A stretch of DNA of 64,000 bases from Methanolacinia petrolearia DSM 11571 (GTDB lineage: Archaea > Halobacteriota > Methanomicrobia > Methanomicrobiales > Methanomicrobiaceae): the NCBI RefSeq assembly GCF_000147875.1, contig NC_014507.1, forward strand, positions 186,001-250,000, given 5' to 3'. Each line of letters begins with the position of its first letter. Within the stretch, counting starts at the first letter, position 1. A model generated the notes under the pieces. It saw only the letters and a program-made list of their open reading frames with translations. It searched no databases and was not told the DNA's origin. Below, piece by piece: positions 17,205-25,863 of this stretch. The position numbers and the translations under genes are program-made.

Positions 17205-18233
17205 CTATTTCTCCGGGCCGGACAGTGTCGCGACCATTATCGCCTTAATAGTATGCATCCTGTTCTCGGCCTGGTCGAAGACGACGGAATATTCCGATTC
17301 GAAGACCTCATCGGTGACTTCGAGGCTTTCAAGCCCGTATTTTTCGTAGATCTTCTCACCCAGTTCCGTCTCCCTGTTGTGAAACGACGGCAGGCAGTGC
17401 ATGAACCTGACCTTCGGATTTCCGGTCGCCTCTATCAGCTCCATATCGACCCTGTACGGGAGGAGGAGATCGATTCTCTCCTGCCACTTCCCGAACGGCT
17501 CGCCCATCGAGACCCAGACATCGGTATAGATGAAATCCACGCCCCTGACCGCCTCTCTCCTGTCGCTTGTAAGCATGAGCCTGGCACCGGTCTCCTCCGA
17601 AATCCTCCTGCATGTCTCTGTCAGGTCCGGGTCGGGCATCAGGCTCATCGGCCCACATATTCTTACGTCCATCCCGAGTTTTGCCCCGCCTGTCATGAGC
17701 GAATGCGCAACATTATTCCTGCAGTCGCCGGTGAAGCAGAACGAGATTTCCTTTGGATCTTTTCCCGAATGCTCGACCATAGTCATAATATCAGCAAGGA
17801 ACTGGGTCGGGTGGAACTCGTCCGTAAGACCGTTATATACCGGAACTCCCGAATATTCTGCAAGTATTTCGACACTCTCCTGTGAAAAACCCCGGTATTC
17901 TATCGCATCGTAGAGCCTTCCGAGAACCCTTGCCGTATCCTTCATGGATTCCTTGTATCCTATCATGGAGCCTTCCGGCCCGAGATACGTCACGTCGGCC
18001 CCCTGCTCCCTTGCCGCCACTTCGAACGAGCATCTCGTCCTTGTGGAGGCTTTCTCGAATATCAGGGCGATCTGTTTCCCACTGAGATGCTTTGTCTCTC
18101 TCCCGTCTGCTCTCGCCGATTTAAGCTGTTTTGCGAGCTCTACGAGGTTTATTATCTCTTCGCCCGAAAAGTCCAGCAGTTTTGTAAAGCTCTTGTGCCG
18201 GACGATTTCTTTTGTCATGTTTTTTTCAGTCAT
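17205..18233 (-). CDS. arcB: Ornithine carbamoyltransferase, catabolic-type context
   Basis: This 342-residue cytoplasmic enzyme here probably converts citrulline plus phosphate to ornithine and carbamoyl phosphate. The carbamoyl-phosphate loop is [13 protein letters not shown], and FHPTQFLAD and the ornithine/catalytic motif MHCLPSFH are present, followed by [21 protein letters not shown]. The HCLPxFH form and the segment after it look like bacterial ArcB/ArgF of the long type rather than the HCLPAHRG form of typical archaeal ArgF, which suggests transfer from bacteria (inference). The ATG at 18233 is chosen for GGGGTGATC four bases upstream; an in-frame start 7 codons earlier lacks a site. 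Confidence 0.92.
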   Translation of the reverse strand: MTEKNMTKEIVRHKSFTKLLDFSGEEIINLVELAKQLKSARADGRETKHLSGKQIALIFEKASTRTRCSFEVAAREQGADVTYLGPEGSMIGYKESMKDTARVLGRLYDAIEYRGFSQESVEILAEYSGVPVYNGLTDEFHPTQFLADIMTMVEHSGKDPKEISFCFTGDCRNNVAHSLMTGGAKLGMDVRICGPMSLMPDPDLTETCRRISEETGARLMLTSDRREAVRGVDFIYTDVWVSMGEPFGKWQERIDLLLPYRVDMELIEATGNPKVRFMHCLPSFHNRETELGEKIYEKYGLESLEVTDEVFESEYSVVFDQAENRMHTIKAIMVATLSGPEK

Positions 18234-18274
18234 TTCGATCACCCCGCTGCACAAAAAATGGCGTTGTTGCCGGG

Positions 18275-18284
18275 ATTATATAAT
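18275..18284 (-). promoter_or_regulatory. TATA box of the arc operon
   Basis: ATTATATAAT on the minus strand lies about 45 bases before the arcB ATG, placing transcription start near 18255 and giving a leader of roughly 20 bases with the GGGTGAT ribosome site. The sequence is palindromic and could also serve the divergent cupin gene at 18377, though that is farther away. Confidence 0.5.
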
Positions 18285-18376
18285 AGCAAAAAGTCTCTTC
18301 TTCAATATTTAGCGTTTCCGGTGCGCCGCAGGGTTTTTATCGGAGAAGAGTCATCTCATTTAGCAGTGTATGAGTT

Positions 18377-18712
18377 ATGACCGATAAAAACCGCAATGAG
18401 CTCAAAGGAAAGGTAATGACCATCGGAGACCTCGTGGAGTACCAGCCAGGGACTGTTTCGAGCCGGATGGTGATCAACAATAGTGCAGGCAGCGTTACAG
18501 TCTTCTCCTTCGACGACGGGGAGGAGATCTCTGAGCATACCGCACCGTTCGATGCGATGGTGACTATTCTTGAGGGGGAATGTTCGGTCCGCCTCTCCGG
18601 GGAGTTTTTCCTGATGAAGGCGGGAGAGACGATCATCTTCCCGGCAAATGAGCCGCATGCGGTGTCGGCGGTAACGAAATTCAAGATGATGCTTGTGATG
18701 ATCAAGGGCTGA
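18377..18712 (+). CDS. Small cupin-domain protein
   Basis: This is a 111-residue single cupin barrel. Cupin motif 1 is reduced: ISEHTAPFDAMVTILEGECSVRLSGE carries one His where the usual form has HxH. Motif 2 is LMKAGETIIFPANEPHAV, with the canonical P-x4-H. It probably binds a divalent metal and a small ligand; function is unknown and many such proteins are lone sensors or isomerases. There is no clear ribosome site before the ATG at 18377. An internal Met 13 codons later (MTIGDL) is possible. Divergent from the arc operon and upstream of the parvulin gene. Confidence 0.8.
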   Translation: MTDKNRNELKGKVMTIGDLVEYQPGTVSSRMVINNSAGSVTVFSFDDGEEISEHTAPFDAMVTILEGECSVRLSGEFFLMKAGETIIFPANEPHAVSAVTKFKMMLVMIKG

Positions 18713-18754
18713 TAAAACAAAACTCTAATTGTGAAAACGGTCAAATACCTATGG

Positions 18755-19036
18755 ATGGCAAAAAAAGTCAGGGCATCTCATATCCTTGTAAATTCCGAGA
18801 AGGAAGCAAAGGACATACTTGCAAAACTTAACTCAGGCGAAAATTTTGAGGAGCTTGCAAAGAAGTATTCGACATGCCCTTCGGGGAGAAAAGGTGGGGA
18901 TCTCGGCTGGTTCGGGAAGGGAATGATGGTTAAGGAGTTCGAGGACGCATCATTCTCGGCAAAGGATGGGGATGTTACGGGTCCGGTGAAGACTCAGTTT
19001 GGATACCATATCATAAAAATAACAGGGAATAAATAA
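18755..19036 (+). CDS. Peptidyl-prolyl cis-trans isomerase, parvulin type
   Basis: This is a 93-residue single parvulin (rotamase) domain, [12 protein letters not shown] through [11 protein letters not shown]. It has the conserved His in ASHILV, the core Cys in [20 protein letters not shown], and FGYHII at the end. It lacks a signal peptide or chaperone domain, like the small cytosolic parvulins of bacteria and some archaea, and should speed folding at proline bonds. The start at MAKKVR is preferred over a GTG eight codons upstream because the shorter form matches family length exactly. Confidence 0.92.
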   Translation: MAKKVRASHILVNSEKEAKDILAKLNSGENFEELAKKYSTCPSGRKGGDLGWFGKGMMVKEFEDASFSAKDGDVTGPVKTQFGYHIIKITGNK

Positions 19037-19142
19037 ACCCTGTCGGTTCTTTAATTCAATTATTTTTAATTGATACGAAATTTTTATCATGAAAGGATTT
19101 ATACTATGAGCATCCTCCATAATCGTGGATTTGGGATTTGTT

Positions 19143-20057
19143 ATGGCAGATACAGTGGCGAAACCTTTTCTTAAGTGGGCGGGCGGGAAGACTCAGCTTC
19201 TGGATGAGTTTTTAAAACGAATTCCCCCTGAACTGAAAAACGGTGGAATCACCTCTTTTATCGAACCTTTTATCGGCGGCGGTGCGGTCTTTTTTAACCT
19301 GAACAGTATCTTTTCTTTCGAAGAATGTCATATCTTCGACAGTAACGAGGAACTTGTTCTGGCCTACAATGTCGTAAGGAAGGACGCTGAAGATCTTATC
19401 GGGTGCCTGGAAGGGATGTCAAGAGAATATCTAAAGCTTGATTCTCCCGGCAGAAGCGAATATTTCTACTCGGTTCGTGAAAGGTTCAACAAAGAAAGAA
19501 GCGGCATCAATTTCAAGAGGTACGGGAAGAAATGGGTTCCGAGGGCTGCACAGATAATATTTTTGAACAGGACCTGCTACAACGGCCTTTTTAGGGTGAA
19601 CTCGAAGGGCAGTTTCAACGTCCCGTTCGGGCGGTACAAGAACCCCAAGATTGTAAACCCCGATCTTTTGAGGGCGGACTCCGAGGTTCTTTCTAACACG
19701 AAGATACATTGCGGCGATTTTGCCGATTCCCTGAAATGCATCAGGGATGATTCGTTCGTGTACTTCGATCCTCCCTACAGGCCCCTGAGCCCGACGGCGT
19801 CTTTTACTACCTATTCGAGGAACGGGTTCGACGACTGCGAACAGAGGAGGCTTGCATCGTTTTTTAAGAAATGCGACGGGAAGGGTGCAAGGCTGATTCT
19901 CAGCAACTCGGACCCGAAGAACATCGACCCGGCCGACGATTTCTTCGACGCTCTCTACAGTGGTTTCAGGATCGAGAGGGTTCCTGCGAAGAGAATGATC
20001 AATTCCGACGGGGACAAGAGAGGAGAGATCAGCGAGATTCTTGTTATGAATTATTGA
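19143..20057 (+). CDS. Orphan Dam-type DNA adenine methyltransferase
   Basis: This is a 304-residue N6-adenine methyltransferase of the D12/Dam (alpha) class. The AdoMet-binding start is FLKWAGGKTQLLDEF, motif I is EPFIGGGAVFFNL, the target-recognition middle includes FLNRTCYNGLFRVN, and catalytic motif IV is DPPY (about residue 210), followed by PLSPTASFTTYSRNGFD. Such enzymes usually methylate GATC. No restriction endonuclease lies beside it, so it is likely a solitary epigenetic or repair-marking methylase. Start: ATG 19143 fits the family, but a TATA box (ATTTATAC, 19097-19104) lies the right distance upstream of an in-frame GTG at 19125, so a leaderless start six codons earlier is possible. 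Confidence 0.92.
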   Translation: MADTVAKPFLKWAGGKTQLLDEFLKRIPPELKNGGITSFIEPFIGGGAVFFNLNSIFSFEECHIFDSNEELVLAYNVVRKDAEDLIGCLEGMSREYLKLDSPGRSEYFYSVRERFNKERSGINFKRYGKKWVPRAAQIIFLNRTCYNGLFRVNSKGSFNVPFGRYKNPKIVNPDLLRADSEVLSNTKIHCGDFADSLKCIRDDSFVYFDPPYRPLSPTASFTTYSRNGFDDCEQRRLASFFKKCDGKGARLILSNSDPKNIDPADDFFDALYSGFRIERVPAKRMINSDGDKRGEISEILVMNY

Positions 20058-20103
20058 GATTTTTCATCAAAGCCTCTTTTCCGGATTTTCATAAACCGAT
20101 ATA

Positions 20104-20164
20104 TTGTCAGTCACGCCTGACAAAATTTTCCACCCCTTTTTTTGTCAACAATCCCTGACAAAAA
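20104..20164. terminator. Bidirectional terminator with two TGTCAG-type hairpins
   Basis: Two inverted repeats stand in tandem in the 109-base gap between convergent genes. TTGTCAG/CTGACAA lies at 20104-20123, and TTTTTTTGTCA/TGACAAAAA at 20137-20164. Both share the core TGTCA/TGACA. The T-run of the second works for the minus-strand direction and the C-T-rich stretch between them for the plus strand, fitting a shared terminator. Confidence 0.4.
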
Positions 20165-20166
20165 AC

Positions 20167-21561
20167 TCAATACCAACAGACATCATAATATGCCTTATCC
20201 TCCGAAACGGATTCACCCGAGACCGCGATCGTCCATTTCTTCTTGATGCTGTAGGCAGTGCTCAGGCCCGATATCGTCATCCTCACGCAGGAGTCGTCAT
20301 TATGATCGTCCTCGTCCGAGAAGCACCAGATCGAGCCGTCCGGCCCCGCGACCGAGAGCGAAAGTTCGTCGTCCGGGTCGTTCCACCTGAGCTCGAACGA
20401 GATCTGCGATTCGTTCTCCGAAGGCGTTAAAGAGTACCACTGGACCTCCCCTTCCTTTATGCTGGAATAAAACCTGATCTTCGTATCAGGTGTGGGAAAA
20501 GGGGTTGGATTTGATAAAAAAGAGCTGTTCTGCGTTCCGCCCGAGATCGCCTGTCCCTCTTCCGGAATTCCGAAGAGGTAGATATCGTTTGAGTTTTCTC
20601 CCCTGTCCGTCCATACCACGTAGTCGCCCGAGACCCGCGGGAAGTCCAGCCTTTCTCCTTCTTGTGAGATCACCGATGCATTCCCCGCTTTGGAATCATA
20701 CAGGTATATACTACCTCCATTCTCCAGGTCTTCGCCCTTCTGTCCGTAATATACCCAGACGACACAGTCGCCGGAGATATCCGGGTACATCTGGTATCCT
20801 GTCATCGGGGAGATTACCGACGTCATCTGCTTTTCGATATCGTACATGTAAACAGAATAATATTCGTCGTAGCTCTCAGCCCAGACGATCAGGTTCCCGT
20901 CGATAGCCGGCGGCTGGTAAGTCGAAGGAAGCCTGGCGACATTTGTCTTCTCCCCGGTCGTCATATTGTACAGCATAAGATAGATCGCGGAAGAACCCTG
21001 CTCCATGCTGATATAGACCAGGCGGTCTCCTGAAATTGCAGGAAGCAGGCAGTCGGTATCCTTACCTACTCCCTTTACTGCGTCACCGTAATCTCCGGTA
21101 GAGATGTCGTACATCCTCAAAAAAGACTGGTCCGCCGTCTTCTCCTCCCAGACCACCCTGTCGCCGTCGATCACCGGGTTGTCCTGTTTGTTGTTGGAGT
21201 AGAGGAATTTGAGAACATGCTCGTCTTCGTCGTAGAGGAAGATCGCCCTCTGGTCTGACCATACATAGCGAGAGCCCGAGAGATCGAGGCTGAACTTGCC
21301 CGAAGGATCGACGATCACCGTCTCCTGCCGTCCGGTCGAGATATCGAACTTATGAAGAGAGCTTCCGGTCGTATTGTCTGCATTCGGACCGTACTCTATC
21401 CATGCCACCGTATCGTTGTCGAATGCGATCGAGTTGAATTTCGCAGAATCACTCTTCGCTATTACGACAGGCTCCGGTGTCTTTATAGCTGCACACGGGT
21501 ATGCCGCGACAATCAGTATAACCAGACATATCGCACATACCAAAAACCCCCTCTTTAACAT
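20167..21561 (-). CDS. Secreted beta-propeller (TolB-like) protein
   Basis: This is a 464-residue protein with an N-terminal signal peptide (MLKRGFLVCAICLVILIVAAYPCAA). The body, about 30-350, is a repeated beta-propeller blade pattern: SLDLSGSRYVWSD, PVIDGDRVVWEE, PAISGDRLVYIS, PAIDGNLIVWAES, PDISGDCVVWVYYG and PRVSGDYVVWTDRG, each followed by a YDIxTG- or LYD-type strand. The C-terminal 100 residues (IRFYSSIKEGEVQWYSLTPSENES) look like a separate beta sandwich. It would sit outside the membrane. It lacks a C-terminal anchor, so it is released or held by a partner. It starts three bases after the DUF3821-like gene, in one operon. Confidence 0.75.
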   Translation of the reverse strand: MLKRGFLVCAICLVILIVAAYPCAAIKTPEPVVIAKSDSAKFNSIAFDNDTVAWIEYGPNADNTTGSSLHKFDISTGRQETVIVDPSGKFSLDLSGSRYVWSDQRAIFLYDEDEHVLKFLYSNNKQDNPVIDGDRVVWEEKTADQSFLRMYDISTGDYGDAVKGVGKDTDCLLPAISGDRLVYISMEQGSSAIYLMLYNMTTGEKTNVARLPSTYQPPAIDGNLIVWAESYDEYYSVYMYDIEKQMTSVISPMTGYQMYPDISGDCVVWVYYGQKGEDLENGGSIYLYDSKAGNASVISQEGERLDFPRVSGDYVVWTDRGENSNDIYLFGIPEEGQAISGGTQNSSFLSNPTPFPTPDTKIRFYSSIKEGEVQWYSLTPSENESQISFELRWNDPDDELSLSVAGPDGSIWCFSDEDDHNDDSCVRMTISGLSTAYSIKKKWTIAVSGESVSEDKAYYDVCWY

Positions 21562-21564
21562 GTA

Positions 21565-23001
21565 TTATCGTTTCTTATAGATTACAACTGCACAGACAGC
21601 GATAACGAAAATCAGCCCTGCCTCGAACATGATGACCGCCGTCGGCACTGTACCCGCGTTGTTTGAAGGTGGACTCTCAGTTGTTATATCCTTTGTCTCC
21701 GGGTCGATAGTGAATGATTCGACGAGGAGCGAATCTTTGTCGACTTCCCCGGCCGAATACGTCTTGTCGTATATGTTGATCACGGTGGTTGCCTCTGCCA
21801 GGCCGCCGGGGTTCGATATGGTCGCGACGAACTCGCCGGTTCCAGAAGAGGATGTGTTATACTCTGCATTCCAGTTGTTCGGGTCGCCTTCGTTTACCTC
21901 TATTCCGGTGATCTGTGTGGCGAATTCGCCTGAATCCGGGACCGAGGAAGGCTCGATCGTGAGAGCCAGCTGCGATCCGGGGTTGAGGTTGGTAGTCCCT
22001 GTAAAGTTTACCGTCGAACCGCTGACCGCATCAGGCAGGTAACCGTCCGCAACTCCTGAAATATTGATCCACGGTTCTTCGAGGATCAGCATGAACTGCT
22101 GGTAGGGATTATTACCTTCGCTTATCTTAAGATATCCCTCCCCGAAGTAAGAGATTTTCTCTTCGATCTCCGAAAGCTCATCTTCCGTTCCTGTGACGGC
22201 GTATATGTTGTACTTGCCTGAAAGAAGTTCCATCGTCTCGTTTGCCGAGAGGAGCTGGTTATTCGAACTTATTTTTCCTCTCTCGTCGGTCCGGAGCATC
22301 TTGACCTTTTCATATATGTTGGCTGAACTCGAGGACGACTTCCTGTTTATCCAAACCATAATATTTTTGCCTGCAACTCCGTTTCCTTCGATACTCAGGG
22401 ATTCCCCTTTTGCCAGTTTTCCGTCCGTCTGGACGAGGTCGGGCCTGAAAACAAGGTTCATTCCCGAATTTGGCGTTGTGTATGTGGTCTGGTAGTAGAA
22501 GCTGTTCTCCTTCATTTCCGACTGTTCCAGGTCCGGCCCTTTTGCACCGGGTTCGTAGACCTCGACCATCTTCACGTTTCCGGTGGAGTATGATATACGC
22601 AGGTTTTTGGCGATCTTGTTCTGATCGTCTCCTCTCTTCCAGACGACAAGAGTATAATCGCCGGGAGCCCGCCAACTGACGGTGGTACTATATCCCCATG
22701 TCGGCTTGTCTCCCTGGAAACTCGAATAACTCATGCCTCTCGTCTGCTGATTCGGGTCGGGATCGCCCTGCACGTCTTTCACGTCGGCGCAGTACCCTTC
22801 GAGGATATAGTGCCCGATTATCGCTTCTTCTCCAGGCGAAGTGGTTCCCGTAATCTCCAGTAAGTCGTCCCAGATTATCTGGTCGGGGATCGGGTCTATG
22901 GTGAAATTGTCTCCGGCCGCTGCCGGAAGTGCGAGGCAGCAGAGGATAAATAATGAAATTATTGTGATTCCTGTTATTTTTTTATGATATTCGGACCCCA
23001 T
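21565..23001 (-). CDS. Membrane-anchored surface protein, DUF3821-like
   Basis: This is a 478-residue exported protein with a signal peptide (about 8-29, ITIISLFILCCLALPAAA) and a single C-terminal helix with a basic stop (VIMFEAGLIFVIAVCAVVIYKKR). The N-terminal 150 residues (FTIDPIPDQIIWDDLLEITG..., YSTTVSWRAPGDYTLVVWKRG) match the architecture of DUF3821 proteins found mainly in Methanomicrobiales. Later segments are Ig-like beta folds (SGSTVNFTGTTNLNPGSQLAL). Several N-x-S/T sites suggest S-layer-type glycosylation. It is first in the two-gene operon with the beta-propeller gene. GGTGAC precedes the ATG. Function is unknown. Confidence 0.75.
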   Translation of the reverse strand: MGSEYHKKITGITIISLFILCCLALPAAAGDNFTIDPIPDQIIWDDLLEITGTTSPGEEAIIGHYILEGYCADVKDVQGDPDPNQQTRGMSYSSFQGDKPTWGYSTTVSWRAPGDYTLVVWKRGDDQNKIAKNLRISYSTGNVKMVEVYEPGAKGPDLEQSEMKENSFYYQTTYTTPNSGMNLVFRPDLVQTDGKLAKGESLSIEGNGVAGKNIMVWINRKSSSSSANIYEKVKMLRTDERGKISSNNQLLSANETMELLSGKYNIYAVTGTEDELSEIEEKISYFGEGYLKISEGNNPYQQFMLILEEPWINISGVADGYLPDAVSGSTVNFTGTTNLNPGSQLALTIEPSSVPDSGEFATQITGIEVNEGDPNNWNAEYNTSSSGTGEFVATISNPGGLAEATTVINIYDKTYSAGEVDKDSLLVESFTIDPETKDITTESPPSNNAGTVPTAVIMFEAGLIFVIAVCAVVIYKKR

Positions 23002-23197
23002 TGTATAGTCACCAGTTGTTAGATGAATCTTTATAGCTATATGTAAATGATTTCTGTGAGATTTATCGTATTATTACCTGCCCGGGTTTCGGACTGTTTT
23101 CGGGCGGACGGTTTCCGTTTTGCATTATTCCTTTGATTCCGGTATATATTGACTCCTCTCACAGAAGATTAATAATAAATGCAGATTAAAAACTCAG

Positions 23198-23989
23198 ATG
23201 GTAAGGGCTATGAGAGTAAAAAAGCAGAACCGGATATCAGGTGTCATCTATGCAGCGGCCCTGCTCATACTGGTTTCATCCCTGATTTCATCCGCAGGAG
23301 CGACATCCATGCAGTATTCCGTCCAGAACTGGGATGAAGCCCCTCCTGTAAACGAAGAGTCGAAAGCGCCGGTCCCCCTGGACCTGTGGCAGGTTTCCCC
23401 CCTCGTACTTGCCGCCGTGACTCTTGCCATGATATCCCCGGTTATGGTCCTACCAGCTGAGATTATCCTGGGCGGGATAGGTCTTGTTGCCCTGAATTTC
23501 CGCCGCGTCGAGGTTAAGACCGTGCTCGATCACGAGCTGAGGAACGGCATATACAGGCATGTCCTTGATAATCCGGGCGTGTGCTTTACGGATATCGAGA
23601 AGGGTCTCGATGTCAACAGGGGAACCCTGGATTACCACTTAAAGGTCCTGAGGCGGGAGCACAGGATCGCAGTTTTGACAAAGAACGGGCGGAGTTTCTA
23701 TTTCGAAAATTCCGGCAGGTATACACGCGAGGAGATGGAGATGCTCGCGATCCTCCGGAACGATACCGAGTTTACAATCTGTGAATATCTCCTTGATTCG
23801 CCGGGCGCATCGAGGAACGAGATAGTCTCCCTCATAAAAACCACATGTTCGACGGTATCGTGGCACATGAAAAGGCTGACAGATTCCGGGCTTGTCTGTT
23901 CGACGAAGGACGGAAGGATTGTCAGCTACCACCTGTCCGGCCCTGCGAAAAGAATTGTCGAGGACATTTCGGGAAGCAGGTGCGTATAG
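23198..23989 (+). CDS. Membrane-anchored winged-helix transcriptional regulator
   Basis: This 263-residue protein carries an N-terminal signal-like helix (about 15-36), a short outside loop, and a second hydrophobic hairpin (about 65-105, SPLVLAAVTLAMISPVMVLPAEIILGG). Then come two winged-helix DNA-binding domains: about 112-175 (ELRNGIYRHVLDNPGVCFTDIEKGLDVNRGTLDYHLKVL) and about 190-255 (ICEYLLDSPGASRNEIVSLIKTTCSTVSWHMKRL). The layout suggests a one-component membrane sensor that binds DNA from the membrane. It diverges from the surface-protein operon, so it may regulate that operon or itself. The start is uncertain: ATG 23198 or ATG 23210 (AAGGG nearby). A TATA-like GGTATATATT lies at about 23140. 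Confidence 0.8.
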   Translation: MVRAMRVKKQNRISGVIYAAALLILVSSLISSAGATSMQYSVQNWDEAPPVNEESKAPVPLDLWQVSPLVLAAVTLAMISPVMVLPAEIILGGIGLVALNFRRVEVKTVLDHELRNGIYRHVLDNPGVCFTDIEKGLDVNRGTLDYHLKVLRREHRIAVLTKNGRSFYFENSGRYTREEMEMLAILRNDTEFTICEYLLDSPGASRNEIVSLIKTTCSTVSWHMKRLTDSGLVCSTKDGRIVSYHLSGPAKRIVEDISGSRCV

Positions 23990-24136
23990 GGATTCATCAG
24001 TTTTCCCTCAATTTTGAAATCCGGGATATCGATATTCCAACAAATTTTCCTGAAATAATCCTCCTGCGCCTGTCTACTGGTATCGGGATGTTATAATTGT
24101 CTTGAAATAAGGGGTTTTTACTTAAGCGGGAAGAAA

Positions 24137-24565
24137 ATGAAGATAGAGAGCGGGACAAAGTTTGTTATTGTCGTAATAGTGGCTGTAATTATTGTAGTAG
24201 CGGCGATTACGGCCTTATTGTCCTGTATGAATATGTTGCCTGCGACAGGAGTGAAAAATCCGCAGGATAACCCGTCACTCGACGAGCTGAATAAGGCTCT
24301 AAGCGATCCCGAGGTCGTCGAATTACTGGGTAACAGGAATTTTACTTCAATCGTTTTTTCGAAGTTCGAAAATTCCCCTATGGAAGAGGATTACACCCAG
24401 ATAGTTTTTCACCCGGAGGACCCGGACCCTGAAGATCGTTTTTTTCCTTCGATGATAGTCGTTAAGATAAATGAATCCGGGCAGGTTTTCAGTGCCTATG
24501 AGACATATCCGGCTTATCGTCAGCTTGTCGTTGGCGAATTATTTTTAATCCCGGAGTATCAGTAA
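24137..24565 (+). CDS. Hypothetical single-pass membrane protein (142 aa)
   Basis: I do not recognise the family. One strong transmembrane helix lies at about 8-30 (KFVIVVIVAVIIVVAAITALL), followed by an acidic extracytoplasmic domain of about 110 residues with a predicted alternating-strand pattern (SIVFSKFENS, YTQIVFHPED, SMIVVKINESGQVFSAYETYP). Two or three N-x-S/T sites are present. The 3' end overlaps the convergent protease gene by seven bases. GGGAAG precedes the ATG. Confidence 0.6.
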   Translation: MKIESGTKFVIVVIVAVIIVVAAITALLSCMNMLPATGVKNPQDNPSLDELNKALSDPEVVELLGNRNFTSIVFSKFENSPMEEDYTQIVFHPEDPDPEDRFFPSMIVVKINESGQVFSAYETYPAYRQLVVGELFLIPEYQ

Positions 24566-25446
24566 TCCGCCGTTTGATATTTTATCCCGTTTCTTTCGAG
24601 AAACTGGCTGATTGTTACGGGGTGTACGCCTACGCCGAGATTTATGAACTGGTTCTCCTCGACCTCTTTGCCGTTTCTGTTTATCTTCGGCGAAAAACCG
24701 AGAGGGAGATGTGCGGTGTGGCTCTGAATCCCCCAGATTACTCCGTTGGTGTCGAATATCGGCCCTCCGCTCTGTCCCCTGAGTCCGGGGGATGATGTCT
24801 CGATGAAGAGGTTGTCAAAGCCATCTTTTGTTTTTTCACCTTTTAGTGTTCTCGTTGCTATTCCGTCTATGGGGAATAAGGCCATCGGGAACGGGTTGTT
24901 TAAAAACCGGAAGAATTCCCTGCCGTCAGTTTTGACGAGTTCTGAGTTTATGCTGTTAAACGGGAATCCTAATTTGCATACCGATCTTCCGGGCGTTATT
25001 TCTGTCGGCTGTTTGAAGACCGGGTATTCAACGGATTCCTGCGGTTTGAAATCTTTTAATTTTGCTATGGCGATGTCGAGTTGTGTGTTCGAGATCACCC
25101 TTTCGACAGTATACTGGTTTTTATCGATAAATGCGACGTCCGAAAAATTGGTGACCCACTTTCCATCTTTATTTATCTTCGAGATTTTTTTCCGCTTCTG
25201 GTTTTCGTTCAGTTTACTGTCCGAATTTATTTTATCGACTTCCAAATTGCATGCTTCTACGTTCTTTTGATCCTGCTGGAATTTGAATCTCGGAATGAAC
25301 AGGTGTGCTACGGTTATTATCCATCCTTCATCGTTTAACAGGACGCAGGCTCCTATCGGGCTTTCCGTTTTGCCCCCGATTGTGCTGAAGGAGCATACAA
25401 CCGGCCAGGTGAATTTCATCGCTTTCTGAATTGCCTGTGAAAACAT
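24559..25446 (-). CDS. Trypsin-like serine protease without signal peptide
   Basis: This is a 295-residue protein with a chymotrypsin-fold catalytic triad readable in order: His48 (WIITVAHLF), Asp124 (QLDIAIAKL) and Ser226 (GLRGQSGGPIF). Between His and Asp lies an insert of about 45 residues very rich in Lys, Asn and Asp (about 57-102). There is no PDZ domain, signal peptide or transmembrane helix, so it is probably cytoplasmic, unlike DegP. Such lone proteases occur in bacterial and archaeal defence and quality-control loci, but no partner gene is visible here. The coding sequence is AT-richer than its neighbours, suggesting acquisition (inference). Confidence 0.8.
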   Translation of the reverse strand: MFSQAIQKAMKFTWPVVCSFSTIGGKTESPIGACVLLNDEGWIITVAHLFIPRFKFQQDQKNVEACNLEVDKINSDSKLNENQKRKKISKINKDGKWVTNFSDVAFIDKNQYTVERVISNTQLDIAIAKLKDFKPQESVEYPVFKQPTEITPGRSVCKLGFPFNSINSELVKTDGREFFRFLNNPFPMALFPIDGIATRTLKGEKTKDGFDNLFIETSSPGLRGQSGGPIFDTNGVIWGIQSHTAHLPLGFSPKINRNGKEVEENQFINLGVGVHPVTISQFLERNGIKYQTADY

Positions 25447-25569
25447 TCTTAGTTGCTAATTGGGACTGATTATATTTATTCGTTGATTTGTACTGGAGAA
25501 AGCTAGAAAAATCTCAGATCTGCATAATGGATATAATGAATGAATCTGGTAAAATAAAAAACACAAAAG

Positions 25570-25653
25570 CGCCGAGAGGGAGATTTGAACTCCCGAGGTG
25601 CGGACACCAGTAGCTTTCGAGGCTACCGCCTTCCCGGACTAGACTATCTCGGC
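25570..25653 (-). tRNA. tRNA-Ser (anticodon CGA)
   Basis: Read on the minus strand, the acceptor stem GCCGAGA pairs with TCTCGGC, discriminator G. The anticodon stem GTAGC/GCTAC closes the loop CTCGAAA, giving anticodon CGA for the UCG serine codon. A long variable arm (GGTG/CACC) makes it type II, as expected for Ser. The T arm is GGGAG-TTCAAAT-CTCCC. It is 84 bases, has no intron, and the 3' CCA is not encoded. Confidence 0.95.
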
Positions 25654-25863
25654 AAATAATAATTTGCTCAAATTACAGTGCACTAAGCGTTTCGCATTCT
25701 GCTCCCTGCGCAATGCCGGTTCTATATATTGGACATTACAAGAAATAAGCATACCGCTGTTATCTCTGCCCTGCCGAAATTATTGACGCACTGTTATATC
25801 AAAACCCGGTTATAGAATTAAGGTAGAAACCGGGAGAAGACCGGGCGGGAGCTGGTGAGGAAG

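Noticed and set aside
25447-25863. Integrated element at the tRNA-Ser
   Set aside because: No integrase, no second copy of the tRNA 3' end within the window, and flanking genes are ordinary. Left only as a possibility in the protease finding.
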